Of a stretch of 64,000 nucleotides of DNA, positions 35,221 to 42,930 are shown piece by piece. Both the position numbers and the translations under genes were made by a program. The DNA lies in the NCBI GenBank assembly GCA_947346365.1, contig CANAAV010000009.1, positions 28,610 to 92,609 of the forward strand. Direction: 5' to 3'. This DNA comes from an uncultured Flavonifractor sp. Its GTDB lineage: Bacteria; Bacillota; Clostridia; Oscillospirales; Oscillospiraceae. Each line of letters opens with the position of its first letter. Within the stretch, counting starts at the first letter, position 1. The notes beneath the pieces are model-generated. The model worked only from the letters and a program-made list of their open reading frames with translations, searched no databases and was not told the DNA's origin.

Positions 35221-36350
35221 AAAAATTCGCCGCCTTTTTATCCGCCGCGCTGATATTGGCCGGCTGCGCAGGGGTCTACGCCGCCGCCGGCACGGAGGCC
35301 GACCCGCTGATTTCCCTGAGCTGGCTCAACAGCCACTATATCCCAGAAGCCGTCCGGCAGGCGGAGGCACAGATTGACGCGCGTACTTTGACCGTCTATC
35401 AGAGCGTTCTGAGCGGCCTGACCAGCGCCGGCGCGCCGGATACTCCGGCGGCGGACCCGGCCGGGCTGTCAGACCGCCGGCTTAAACGGGGCGATGTGCT
35501 CACCCTGCCTGCCGGCTCCACCGTGATGCTCCTGGCGGGCAGCGCCAGCATTTCCTACTCCAGCGGAGGGACTGTGGTGGATCTGACCGCCGGGCAGGCG
35601 CTCCCCGCCGGCGCGGCGGCTGCCGCCTTTCACCGGCTGTTGGCTGCGGAGAACACCACTGCCGCCGTTACCGTCACGTCGGATACCGCCGTACTCTCCA
35701 CCGAGGGAGCGTACACCCTCTCCCCCAGCGGAAATGTGGATTATCACGCCTTGGCGGATGCCCTGGCAGAGCTGGGACTTTTCCGGGGCACCGGCGCCGC
35801 CTACGGCTCCGGGTATGAGCTGGAGAGCGCCCCTACCCGCGTGGTGGGACTGGTTATGTTCCTGCGGCTGATCGGAGAGGAGCAGGCCGCTTTGGCCTGT
35901 ACTGAAGCCAATCCTTTTGCCGATACCCCCGCCTGGTGCGAGCGCTATGTGGCCTATGCCTATACCAAGGGCTACACCAAAGGGGTGGGCGCAGGCAGCG
36001 GCGGACAGCTGTATTTCGGACCGGACGCCGCTCTCTCTGCCGGAGAATATATGACCTTCCTGCTGCGGGCTCTCGGCTACAGCGACAGCGGCGCAGCCGC
36101 AGATTTCAGCTGGTCCACCGCTTTATCCTTCGCCCTGGAGCGGGGGGTGGTCAATCCTGCGGAATACCAGAGCCTCACTGCTGGGCCTTTTCTGCGCGCG
36201 CAGGTGGCCTACCTCTCCTTATACGCCCTCACCGCTCCCACAAAGGACGCGGACACATTGGCCAGCCGCCTGGCGGACCGGGGCGTGGTGGACGAGGCGG
36301 AACTCTACACCACCTTAAACGCCGTCGCCTTGGAGCGGCTGGGCTCCTAA
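35217..36350 (+). CDS. exported protein with SLH-like repeats
   Basis: A 377-aa protein with a signal peptide (1-22; LILAGC could also be read as a lipobox). Residues about 30-165 form an Ala/Gly/Thr-rich region of unknown fold with a TLPAGSTVMLLAGSASIS beta segment. Residues about 175-375 contain S-layer-homology-like repeats (YHALADALAELGLFRGTG..., ANPFADTPAWCERYVAYAYTKGYTKGVG, ...ALSAGEYMTFLLRALGY), which usually bind cell-wall polymers. Directly coupled to rex by a four-base overlap, which is unusual for a wall protein. Confidence 0.83.
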   Translation: MKKFAAFLSAALILAGCAGVYAAAGTEADPLISLSWLNSHYIPEAVRQAEAQIDARTLTVYQSVLSGLTSAGAPDTPAADPAGLSDRRLKRGDVLTLPAGSTVMLLAGSASISYSSGGTVVDLTAGQALPAGAAAAAFHRLLAAENTTAAVTVTSDTAVLSTEGAYTLSPSGNVDYHALADALAELGLFRGTGAAYGSGYELESAPTRVVGLVMFLRLIGEEQAALACTEANPFADTPAWCERYVAYAYTKGYTKGVGAGSGGQLYFGPDAALSAGEYMTFLLRALGYSDSGAAADFSWSTALSFALERGVVNPAEYQSLTAGPFLRAQVAYLSLYALTAPTKDADTLASRLADRGVVDEAELYTTLNAVALERLGS

Positions 36351-36375
36351 CCCTGCCCGCCTCATTCTTTTTCAG

Positions 36376-36409
36376 CAGCACGCCGGACTGGTCCGGCGTG
36401 CTGTTTTTT
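36376..36409 (+). terminator. terminator after the rex-SLH operon
   Basis: Perfect 12-base stem CAGCACGCCGGA / TCCGGCGTGCTG with CTGG loop, followed by TTTTTT. Confidence 0.92.
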
Positions 36410-36415
36410 ACGCCT

Positions 36416-36577
36416 AGGCCTTGTTTGAAAAATGGGAATATGCCCAAGGACGAGGGATTTTTTGACTGGCAAGGGGTTTTGACGCAGGAATCCTGACGGA
36501 TTTCAAGGAAAAATCCCGCTGTCCAGGCGGGAAAGAGCCCGCCTCTTGGACGTGTTAATCATTTTCAAACAAGGCCT
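36416..36577. repeat. MITE-like dispersed repeat, copy 2 (intact)
   Basis: A 162-base element bounded by perfect 16-base terminal inverted repeats AGGCCTTGTTTGAAAA / TTTTCAAACAAGGCCT. Non-coding. It sits right after a terminator and before the promoter of the Cys-rich gene. No convincing target-site duplication beyond the palindromic AGGCCT ends. Confidence 0.85.
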
Positions 36578-36604
36578 AAGCGGCAGAAATTTTGATTCTG
36601 CCGG

Positions 36605-36632
36605 CACCACCAGCCCCGGCGGGCATAGTATG
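36605..36632 (+). promoter_or_regulatory. SigK-like promoter of the first Cys-rich gene
   Basis: CACC (36605-36608), 15 bases, CATAGTATG (36624-36632). It resembles the SigK consensus (AC ... CATANNNTA) with one mismatch, and the same arrangement including a GC-rich GG-ending spacer precedes the second Cys-rich gene at 52951. Confidence 0.5.
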
Positions 36633-36712
36633 AAGTGAGACCGGACCGGACGGCGGGCCACTCCGCCGGAGCTAGGTCAGGTTTCCATTTTCATACCAGG
36701 AGGTACTTCATT

Positions 36713-36910
36713 ATGGGGTGTAACAATTCTGGCTGGGGCGGCAGCGGCTGCCTGTGGATCATCCTGATCATTATCCTGCTGTGCTGCTGCGGCGGCTGGG
36801 GCGGCAATGACGGCTGCTGTTGCTGCTGCTGCAACAACGGCTGCAACTGCGGCTGCAACTGCGGCTGCAATAATGGCTGCAACTGTGGCTGCAACAACGG
36901 CTGCTGCTAA
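36713..36910 (+). CDS. Cys/Gly/Asn-rich mini-protein with CNCGCN repeats
   Basis: A 65-aa protein: MGCNNSGWGGSG, one hydrophobic helix (CLWIILIIILLCCC, about 13-26), a Gly/Trp linker, then a run of six Cys and tandem NGCNCGCN-type units to the end. Nearly half of the C-terminal 35 residues are Cys. AGGAGGT sits eight bases before ATG. Plausible roles are a disulfide- or metal-cross-linked spore coat/exosporium component or a metal-binding peptide; the SigK-like promoter favours the former. Related to the protein at 52715-52951 by the same repeat unit. Confidence 0.8.
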   Translation: MGCNNSGWGGSGCLWIILIIILLCCCGGWGGNDGCCCCCCNNGCNCGCNCGCNNGCNCGCNNGCC

Positions 36911-37024
36911 GCCGCTCTTACACAGGGCTCCCGTCCCCCCGGCCCCGGACCGGCACAGGCCGGTCCGGGGCCGGGCTGTCTGGTGAAAAATGCGCGTCAT
37001 TTGTAAACTTTTCATGAATACCCC

Positions 37025-37053
37025 TTGAAAATTTGCAAGCGAAGGATTATCAT
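37025..37053 (+). promoter_or_regulatory. SigA-type promoter of htpG
   Basis: TTGAAA (37025-37030), 17 bases, TATCAT (37048-37053), running directly into the CIRCE operator. Confidence 0.75.
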
Positions 37054-37088
37054 AGTGTTAGCACTCGTATATCTCGAGTGCTAACACT
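37054..37088. promoter_or_regulatory. CIRCE operator (HrcA site) upstream of htpG
   Basis: TTAGCACTC (37058-37066), nine-base spacer, GAGTGCTAA (37076-37084): an exact match to the consensus, with the symmetry extending four further bases on each side (AGTG/CACT). It directly follows the -10 element, so HrcA should block transcription when bound. Confidence 0.95.
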
Positions 37089-37127
37089 ATGTTTTTATCA
37101 AATAAAATTTATATAGGAGGCCATACC

Positions 37128-39050
37128 ATGGCAAAAAAGCAGTTCAAGACCGAATCCAAGCGCGTGCTGGACCTGATGATCAACTCCATCTACACCCACA
37201 AGGAAATCTTCCTGCGGGAGATCATTTCCAACGCCAGCGACGCCATCGACAAGCTCACCTACAGGATGCTCAGCGCCGGGGATTCCCCGGACCGCTCCGC
37301 GCTCCAGATTACCCTCATTCCGGACGAAGCGGCGGGCACCCTCACCGTCATCGACAACGGCGTGGGTATGACACGGGAGGAGCTGGAGTCCAACCTGGGC
37401 ACCATTGCCCACAGCGGCTCTCTCCAATTTAAAAAGGACATGGCCGCCGCTGAACATCTGCCGGAGTCGGACGCCGACATCATCGGGCAGTTCGGCGTTG
37501 GTTTTTACTCTGCCTTTATGGTGTCCGACCAGGTAACGGTCATCTCCCGCGCCTATGGCAGCCAGGAGGCCTGGCAGTGGCAGTCCTCCGGAGCAGACGG
37601 TTACACCCTCACCCCCTGCCAGCAGGCGGAAACCGGCACCCGCATTATTATGAAGCTCAAACCCAATGCCGACGAGGAGGATTACGCCCAGTACCTGCAC
37701 ACTCACACGTTGGAACGGCTGGTCAAAAAATATTCTGACTATATCCATTACCCCATTCGCATGGAGGTCGAGCACAGCCGCCCGAAAGAGCGTCCCGCCG
37801 ACGCCGGCGAGGACTATCAGCCGGAATATGAAACCGTCAAGGAGTGGGAAACCCTTAACTCTATGGTTCCCCTGTGGCAGCGGCCCCGCAGCGAGGTCAA
37901 GGACGAGGAGTACAACGACTTTTATAAAGAAAAGTACGGCGACTGGGAGGACCCTCTTCTCCGCATCCATATGTCCGCCGAGGGCATGGTAGAGTACAAG
38001 GCTATGCTCTTCGTCCCCGCCCGGGCCCCCTACGATTTTCACACCAGGGAGTATCAGAAGGGCCTTCAGCTTTATTCCTCCGGCGTGCTGATTATGGACA
38101 AGTGCGCCGATCTGCTGCCTGAGCATTTCCGCTTCATCCGGGGCGTGGTGGATTCCCAGGACTTCTCTTTAAATATCAGCCGCGAGATGCTTCAGCACAC
38201 CCGGCAGCTAAAGATCATCGCCAGCAATCTGGAGAAAAAGATTAAATCGGAGCTGCTCCGCCTGCAAAAGGACGAGCGTGAAAAATATGAGCGGTTCTGG
38301 AGAGCGTTCGGCCTTCAACTAAAGGTAGGCGTGGTGTCTGATTTTGGCTCTCACAAGGACTTGCTACAGGATCTGCTGCTGTTCTGGTCCTCCAAGGAGG
38401 GCAAGCTGGTCACGCTCAACGAGTACAAGCAGCGCATGGCGGCGGACCAGCCCTATGTCTACTACGCCTGCGGCGAGGATGTGGACAAGCTGTCCAAGCT
38501 GCCTCAGGCCGAGCGCATCCGGGACAAGGGCTACGAAATCCTCTACCTCACGGAGGAGCCGGACCAGTTCGTCATGGAGGCCCTGGGGGAAATCGCCGAG
38601 GGTAAACCCTTCAAGGCCGTAGACGCCCCCGACGCGCTTCCCGAAAGCGACGAGGAAAAGGCCGCCCTAGAGCAGAAGGCCCAAGATAGCAAGGACGTGC
38701 TGGACTTTGTGAAAGAGACTCTGGGGGAGCGCGTCCACGACGTGCGGATCTCTAACATGCTGAAATCCGGAGCGGTGTGTATGACCGCCGACGGCCCCAT
38801 AACCTTGGAGATGGAGAAGTATTTCCAGCGGATGGACCCGGAGCAGGCTCGCTCCATGAAGGCTCAGCGGGTGTTGGAGCTCAATCCGGATTCCAGCGCC
38901 TTCGCCGCCCTGCGCGCCGCGGTGGACAGTGACAAGGAGAGGGCTCAGCGGTATGCCCAGCTGCTGTACGCTCAGGCCCTGCTCATCGCCGGACTTCCTT
39001 TGGAGGATCCGGCGGAATACACCCGGCTCGTGTGCTCCCTGATGCAGTAA
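37128..39050 (+). CDS. htpG: Hsp90-family chaperone HtpG
   Basis: A 640-aa ATP-dependent chaperone. The N-terminal GHKL ATPase has the signatures TESKRVLDLMINSIYTHKEIFLREIISNASDAIDKL, DNGVGMTREEL and GQFGVGFYSAFMV; the middle domain (about 230-500, with the catalytic-loop RGVVDSQDFSLNISREMLQ) and C-terminal dimerisation domain follow. ATG 37128 has AGGAGG; the reading frame from 37089 would start inside the CIRCE leader. Monocistronic heat-shock gene under the CIRCE operator. Confidence 0.97.
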   Translation: MAKKQFKTESKRVLDLMINSIYTHKEIFLREIISNASDAIDKLTYRMLSAGDSPDRSALQITLIPDEAAGTLTVIDNGVGMTREELESNLGTIAHSGSLQFKKDMAAAEHLPESDADIIGQFGVGFYSAFMVSDQVTVISRAYGSQEAWQWQSSGADGYTLTPCQQAETGTRIIMKLKPNADEEDYAQYLHTHTLERLVKKYSDYIHYPIRMEVEHSRPKERPADAGEDYQPEYETVKEWETLNSMVPLWQRPRSEVKDEEYNDFYKEKYGDWEDPLLRIHMSAEGMVEYKAMLFVPARAPYDFHTREYQKGLQLYSSGVLIMDKCADLLPEHFRFIRGVVDSQDFSLNISREMLQHTRQLKIIASNLEKKIKSELLRLQKDEREKYERFWRAFGLQLKVGVVSDFGSHKDLLQDLLLFWSSKEGKLVTLNEYKQRMAADQPYVYYACGEDVDKLSKLPQAERIRDKGYEILYLTEEPDQFVMEALGEIAEGKPFKAVDAPDALPESDEEKAALEQKAQDSKDVLDFVKETLGERVHDVRISNMLKSGAVCMTADGPITLEMEKYFQRMDPEQARSMKAQRVLELNPDSSAFAALRAAVDSDKERAQRYAQLLYAQALLIAGLPLEDPAEYTRLVCSLMQ

Positions 39051-39206
39051 CAAAGCCCCTATTTCCCTTAATTTGGTGTGAAATGACATCTTATGTTATT
39101 CCTTCCCTTACCCGTAAAAATTTCAAAAATTGCCTCTTCCCTTTTTCAAGAAAATGTAGTATACTACACTACGCAGTATACTTCTTGATGCAGGAGGGCT
39201 TCAGCA

Positions 39207-39425
39207 ATGGTTGTGACGAAAAAAGTTTCTTCCGCAGATGCGCTGCACCGGCTCCACCAGCTGTCTTTCTCCGTACCGGAGGAAGTACAAGTCCGTACCA
39301 TCGACGGGGCCAGAACCGCAGACGCCAAGTCGCCGCTGGGGTTTTACACCTTGGACTATTCTCTGCCCGTAGAGATCGTCACCGATTCTCCCGCAATTCT
39401 GGCCGAACTGGAGGCCTGGGCCTAA
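39207..39425 (+). CDS. HPr-like protein lacking the phosphorylatable His motif
   Basis: A 72-aa protein whose second half follows HPr phosphocarriers (VQVRTIDGARTADAKSPLGFYTLDYSLPVEIVTDSPAILAELEAW, compare the AKSIMG...L segment around Ser46 of HPr). The N-terminal GLHARPA phospho-His motif is replaced by ADALHRLHQLSF, so it is unlikely to accept phosphate from enzyme I. It may be a regulatory or structural relative. GGAGGG precedes the ATG, and the gene has its own terminator. Confidence 0.7.
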   Translation: MVVTKKVSSADALHRLHQLSFSVPEEVQVRTIDGARTADAKSPLGFYTLDYSLPVEIVTDSPAILAELEAWA

Positions 39426-39443
39426 GGCAATTCAAACCTGGAG

Positions 39444-39481
39444 AGCGCCGCAGAAGCATGATGCTTCTGCGGCGCTTTTTT
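39444..39481 (+). terminator. terminator after the HPr-like gene
   Basis: Perfect 16-base stem AGCGCCGCAGAAGCAT / ATGCTTCTGCGGCGCT with a one-base centre, followed by TTTTT. Confidence 0.9.
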
Positions 39482-39489
39482 ACGCGTGG

Positions 39490-40860
39490 CTACCGCCTCC
39501 CAGGCACGCTTTCCAATTCCCGAAACAGCCGCCGGAGCACCGCCACCGCCGCAACACAGAGCACGACTTCCGCCGTAGCCTGCGCACACGCCAGTCCGTA
39601 CAGGGGCCAGATACGGTTCCACAAGAACAGTGCGGGAATCTCCAGTACAATCTTGCGCAGCACAGCAAACAGCAGCGCTTTGCTTCCCATACCGCAGGCC
39701 TGAAACACACCTACTGCCAAAAAGTCCATACACAGGAAAGGCAATCCCAGGCACATCCCCCGCAGGAACCGGCCGCCATAGGTCACAATCGCCTCATTTT
39801 CCATAAACAGGGAGATCAGCCGTTCCGCGCCTAAATAGTAGCACAGGGTAATGCATCCCAGAAAACCAATCGCCAGCCTGCTGGTAAACAGGAAGAGCTG
39901 TTTCATGCGCGGGATATTCCGGCTGCCATAGTTGTAGCTGATAAGCGGGGTAATCCCCTGGGACAGGCCCAGGGCCACCTGAAGCGGAACCATATTGACT
40001 TTATGGGCGATTCCCATGGCGGCCACCGCGTTTGAGCCGAAGGCCGAGGTAAAATTGTTCAAGACCGTCATGCCTGTAACATTGAGCAGGTTTTGGATGG
40101 AGGCGGGCACGCCTACCCCGCACACGCCCAGGACAATGGACCGGTTGAGCCGGAACAACCGGGGGTCCAGACATATATAGGTGCTGCCCCGCTTCACAAC
40201 CAGGAGCACAAAAAAGTACACACAGGCCGCGCAGTTCGACAGAAAAGTGGCCGCGCCCGCCCCGGCGGCCCCCAAATTCAGACCCCAGGGCAGGATAAAG
40301 ATCGGGTCAAGCACAATGTTCAGCAGGCATCCGCTCATGGTGCCTAAGCTGGCGTGAAGGGACGCTCCCTCCGCCCGGACCAGATAAGCCATCACAACGT
40401 TTAAAATGGCGGGCGTCGCTCCAAAGCTGACCGTCCACTTGAGGTATTCCCCCGTCGCCCCCACCGTCTCCGCGTCAGCTCCCAGCACCCCCAGCAGCGG
40501 GGTGCGGAAGAGGGTGACCAGCAGGGAGAAAAGCACCCCGCTGGCCAATGTGCAGTAAAGACCAAACACGCTGCTGCTGCGGACGGTGTCATAGTCCCGG
40601 CGGCCCAGGGCCCGGCTCATCATACTGGAGGTGCCCACACCGAAAAGATTATTGACCGCGTTAAATGCCAGCAGCACCGGCGCTGCCAGAGTGACCGCCG
40701 CATTTTGAATCGAGTTATTCAGCATACCCACGAAATAGGTATCCGCCAGACTGTAAATGACCATAACCAGGGAACTGAGAATCGTGGGAACCGACATGGC
40801 CATCACCGCTTTTGCCACCGGCGCTTCCTCAAAAAGCTGAATTTTCTGCTTATCCTCCAT
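39490..40860 (-). CDS. MATE-family multidrug efflux protein
   Basis: A 456-aa, 12-helix cation-coupled antiporter of the MATE (NorM/DinF-like) family. Typical segments: AVMAMSVPTILSSLVMVIYSLADTYFVG at the N-terminus and a second half repeat around GVPASIQNLLNVTGMTVLNNFTSAFGSNAVAAMGIAHKV, plus GLSQGITPLISYNYGSRN. The frame opens at 40905, but ATG 40860, downstream of GGAGG, gives the usual family start. Substrate unknown. Confidence 0.9.
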   Translation of the reverse strand: MEDKQKIQLFEEAPVAKAVMAMSVPTILSSLVMVIYSLADTYFVGMLNNSIQNAAVTLAAPVLLAFNAVNNLFGVGTSSMMSRALGRRDYDTVRSSSVFGLYCTLASGVLFSLLVTLFRTPLLGVLGADAETVGATGEYLKWTVSFGATPAILNVVMAYLVRAEGASLHASLGTMSGCLLNIVLDPIFILPWGLNLGAAGAGAATFLSNCAACVYFFVLLVVKRGSTYICLDPRLFRLNRSIVLGVCGVGVPASIQNLLNVTGMTVLNNFTSAFGSNAVAAMGIAHKVNMVPLQVALGLSQGITPLISYNYGSRNIPRMKQLFLFTSRLAIGFLGCITLCYYLGAERLISLFMENEAIVTYGGRFLRGMCLGLPFLCMDFLAVGVFQACGMGSKALLFAVLRKIVLEIPALFLWNRIWPLYGLACAQATAEVVLCVAAVAVLRRLFRELESVPGRR

Positions 40861-41125
40861 GATCTGTCCAATGCCTCCTGCAAGCTGTGAATCCGTTTCT
40901 CTCATTATACCGTAAATGACACTCCGGGTCCAGCTTCAATTTCCAGATGGAGCCACACCCTGGTCTTTCCCTCCTCCGGCGGTCATTTTTGGGGACGGGC
41001 CCACATATATATGCCACACAGCCATCTGTGGACAGAGCTGCGTACCGCTTTCCCGGGCCGAAGCAGACGCCGGCGGGCCCCGCTGTTCACGGCTGGCAGC
41101 TGGAACAAAACACACAGGAGCGTGG

Positions 41126-41752
41126 ATGGATATGCAAACACTCTGGAACGAAAACCGGGCAGTCCTGCGGGGAACCGCCGCCGCCGCCCCGTCACTGTCC
41201 CACGAAAATCATGGCACGGCGTACTACACCTTTCCCCTATCGGTGCTCCGGCTGTCCGGCTCGGAGGACCGGCTGAATATCATCGCAGCCCTCCCCCTGC
41301 TGGAAGCCTGCCCCGTAGAGCCGGGGACACAGCTGGAACTGGAGGGCGAAGTGCGCTCCTTCAACAACAAAAGTGGACAGGGCAGCCGCCTGGTCATCAC
41401 TTTTTTTGCCCGGACCCTCCGGCCCGGACAAGGGGAGCACCGCAATGAGCTCTGCCTGGCGGGGGTGCTCTGCAAACCTCCGGTGCTCCGCCGCACCCCT
41501 CTGGGCCGGGACATCTGCGACCTGATGTTGGCCGTTAACCGCCGGTACGGCAGAGCGGACTACCTCCCCTGCATCGCCTGGGGTGGCCTGGCCCAGCGGT
41601 GCGCCGGACTGGCGGTGGGGGACGGGGTGCGCCTGACCGGCCGGCTGCAGAGCCGGGGATATACCAAGGTGGAAAATGGGACCAGCCGGGAGCGCACAGC
41701 CTATGAAATCTCCATCATGAAGCTAGAGCCAGCAGGCGCGGACGGTACATAG
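41126..41752 (+). CDS. single-stranded DNA-binding-protein-like, OB fold
   Basis: A 208-aa protein. The C-terminal half is an SSB-like OB fold (ICDLMLAVNRRYGRADYLPCIAWGGLAQRCAGLAVGDGVRLTGRLQSRGY...AYEISIMKLE), and the N-terminal half (VLRGTAAAAPSLSHENHGTAYYTFPL...EGEVRSFNNK) looks like a second OB-type fold. It lacks the acidic DDDIPF-type tail of Ssb, so it is not the housekeeping SSB. ATG 41126 behind AGGAG is chosen over the longer frame from 40916. It is found as a single gene, divergent from the MATE pump. Confidence 0.82.
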   Translation: MDMQTLWNENRAVLRGTAAAAPSLSHENHGTAYYTFPLSVLRLSGSEDRLNIIAALPLLEACPVEPGTQLELEGEVRSFNNKSGQGSRLVITFFARTLRPGQGEHRNELCLAGVLCKPPVLRRTPLGRDICDLMLAVNRRYGRADYLPCIAWGGLAQRCAGLAVGDGVRLTGRLQSRGYTKVENGTSRERTAYEISIMKLEPAGADGT

Positions 41753-41801
41753 CTCCGGCCGGCCAGGCGGGAAACCCCCACAAAATCAAAGCGCAGCGGT
41801 T

Positions 41802-41844
41802 CCAGCCTGTGGAAAAAGTCCGTTGGATTTTTCCCACAGGCTGG
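41802..41844 (+). terminator. terminator-like hairpin after the SSB-like gene
   Basis: CCAGCCTGTGGAAAAA and TTTTTCCCACAGGCTGG pair with one bulge around a ten-base loop; the right arm provides the T tract. Confidence 0.7.
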
Positions 41845-41892
41845 TAATTTCCCTTCCGCAGGTGTATACTACGCACATCGTAAAAATTTTTC

Positions 41893-41923
41893 TTGACTTT
41901 CTCCCTAGTGGAAGGTATACACT
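41893..41923 (+). promoter_or_regulatory. MerR-type promoter with 19-base spacer
   Basis: TTGACT (41893-41898), 19 bases, TACACT (41918-41923); the spacer contains CTCCCTAGTGGAAG, a partial dyad typical of MerR operators. The over-long spacer is the hallmark of promoters that MerR regulators activate by twisting DNA. Confidence 0.7.
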
Positions 41924-41946
41924 CAAACGTGCCGGAGGTGGAACAG

Positions 41947-42597
41947 ATGAAAATCAACGAGGTCGAGCAGCTGGTGGGCATCACCAAGCGCAACATCCGC
42001 TTCTATGAGAAAGAGGGTCTGCTCTCCCCCTGCCGAAACCAGGATAACGGCTACCGGGAGTACGGCGGGGAGGAGGTCCAAACGCTGCGCAGCATCAAAC
42101 TGCTGCGGAAGCTGGACATGCCTTTGGAGGAGATCCGGCGGATGCAGCAGGGGCATCTCACCCTGGCCGACGGCCTGCGGCGGCACCTGATTCACCTGGA
42201 ACGGCAGCAGCAGAATCTCTCCACCACCCAGGCCCTGTGCCGCGAGCTGGTGGAGGCCGGCGAACAGCTCCCCAGCCTGGACGCCCAGCGCTATCTGGGC
42301 CGGATGGAGCAGATGGAACTGGAGGGAGTGCGATTTGTGAACATCAGGAAAAAAGATACGCTAAGCCGCTATGCCGGGCCGGTGATTGCGGCGGGAGTCA
42401 TGGTTGTTTTCATGGGGGCGCTGATCGCCCTAATGGCGTGGGGAATGGCCGCAGACCCTCAGCAGGCCCCTCCCCTGCCTTTGGCAGTGATGCTGGCGGC
42501 CGTCCCCGGCGCTGTCATCTTGGGCGTGCTGCTGGCCCTGCGGCAGCGGATTAAACAGATTAAAGGAGGCGAAGAAGATGCTGCTTCTCAATATTGA
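41947..42597 (+). CDS. MerR-family regulator with C-terminal membrane helices
   Basis: A 216-aa protein. MerR winged helix (1-70: MKINEVEQLVGITKRNIRFYEKEGLLSPCRNQDNGYREYG) and a coiled-coil dimerisation helix (about 75-135) are followed by two transmembrane helices (about 142-164 and 172-196) and a basic tail. It lacks the usual Cys effector site, so the signal may be membrane related. GGAGGTGG precedes ATG 41947. It overlaps ybjQ by 20 bases and sits under its own MerR-type promoter, so autoregulation is likely. Confidence 0.87.
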   Translation: MKINEVEQLVGITKRNIRFYEKEGLLSPCRNQDNGYREYGGEEVQTLRSIKLLRKLDMPLEEIRRMQQGHLTLADGLRRHLIHLERQQQNLSTTQALCRELVEAGEQLPSLDAQRYLGRMEQMELEGVRFVNIRKKDTLSRYAGPVIAAGVMVVFMGALIALMAWGMAADPQQAPPLPLAVMLAAVPGAVILGVLLALRQRIKQIKGGEEDAASQY

Positions 42598-42898
42598 GCA
42601 TATCCCTGGCAAACAGATCGAGGCCCTGGGCATTGTCAAGGGCAGTGTGGTGCAATCCAAAAACTTCGGCAAGGATTTTATGGCGGGCATGAAAACCCTG
42701 GTGGGCGGCGAAATCGAAAGCTATACCCAGATGCTGGTGGAGGCCCGGCAGATCGCCACCAAGCGCATGGTGGACGAGGCCCAGGCTCTGGGGGCGGACG
42801 CTATCGTCAACGTGCGCTATGCCTCCTCCTCCCTGATGCAGGGGGCGGCGGAGATCACCGCCTATGGCACCGCAGTGAGGATATTGGGCGAGGAGTGA
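42578..42898 (+). CDS. YbjQ-family (UPF0145) protein
   Basis: A 106-aa member of the YbjQ / UPF0145 family, once called heavy-metal-binding domain proteins; pentameric small proteins of unknown role. Family motifs: IPGKQIEALGIVKGSVVQSKNFGKDFMAGMKTLVGGEIESY and ADAIVNVRYASSSLM. AAAGGAGG precedes the ATG. Start lies inside the merR gene, so expression is coupled to it; the birA gene follows 32 bases later. Confidence 0.92.
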   Translation: MLLLNIEHIPGKQIEALGIVKGSVVQSKNFGKDFMAGMKTLVGGEIESYTQMLVEARQIATKRMVDEAQALGADAIVNVRYASSSLMQGAAEITAYGTAVRILGEE

Positions 42899-42930
42899 GC
42901 CGCACGGGCGGCCGGAATAGGAGGCTTACT

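Noticed and set aside
36790-36910. Possible short tandem repeat or CRISPR-like array (TGCAACTGCGGC units)
   Set aside because: The units are coding repeats for the Cys-rich protein, in frame behind a strong ribosome site; no spacer-repeat structure exists. No CRISPR array was seen anywhere in the window.
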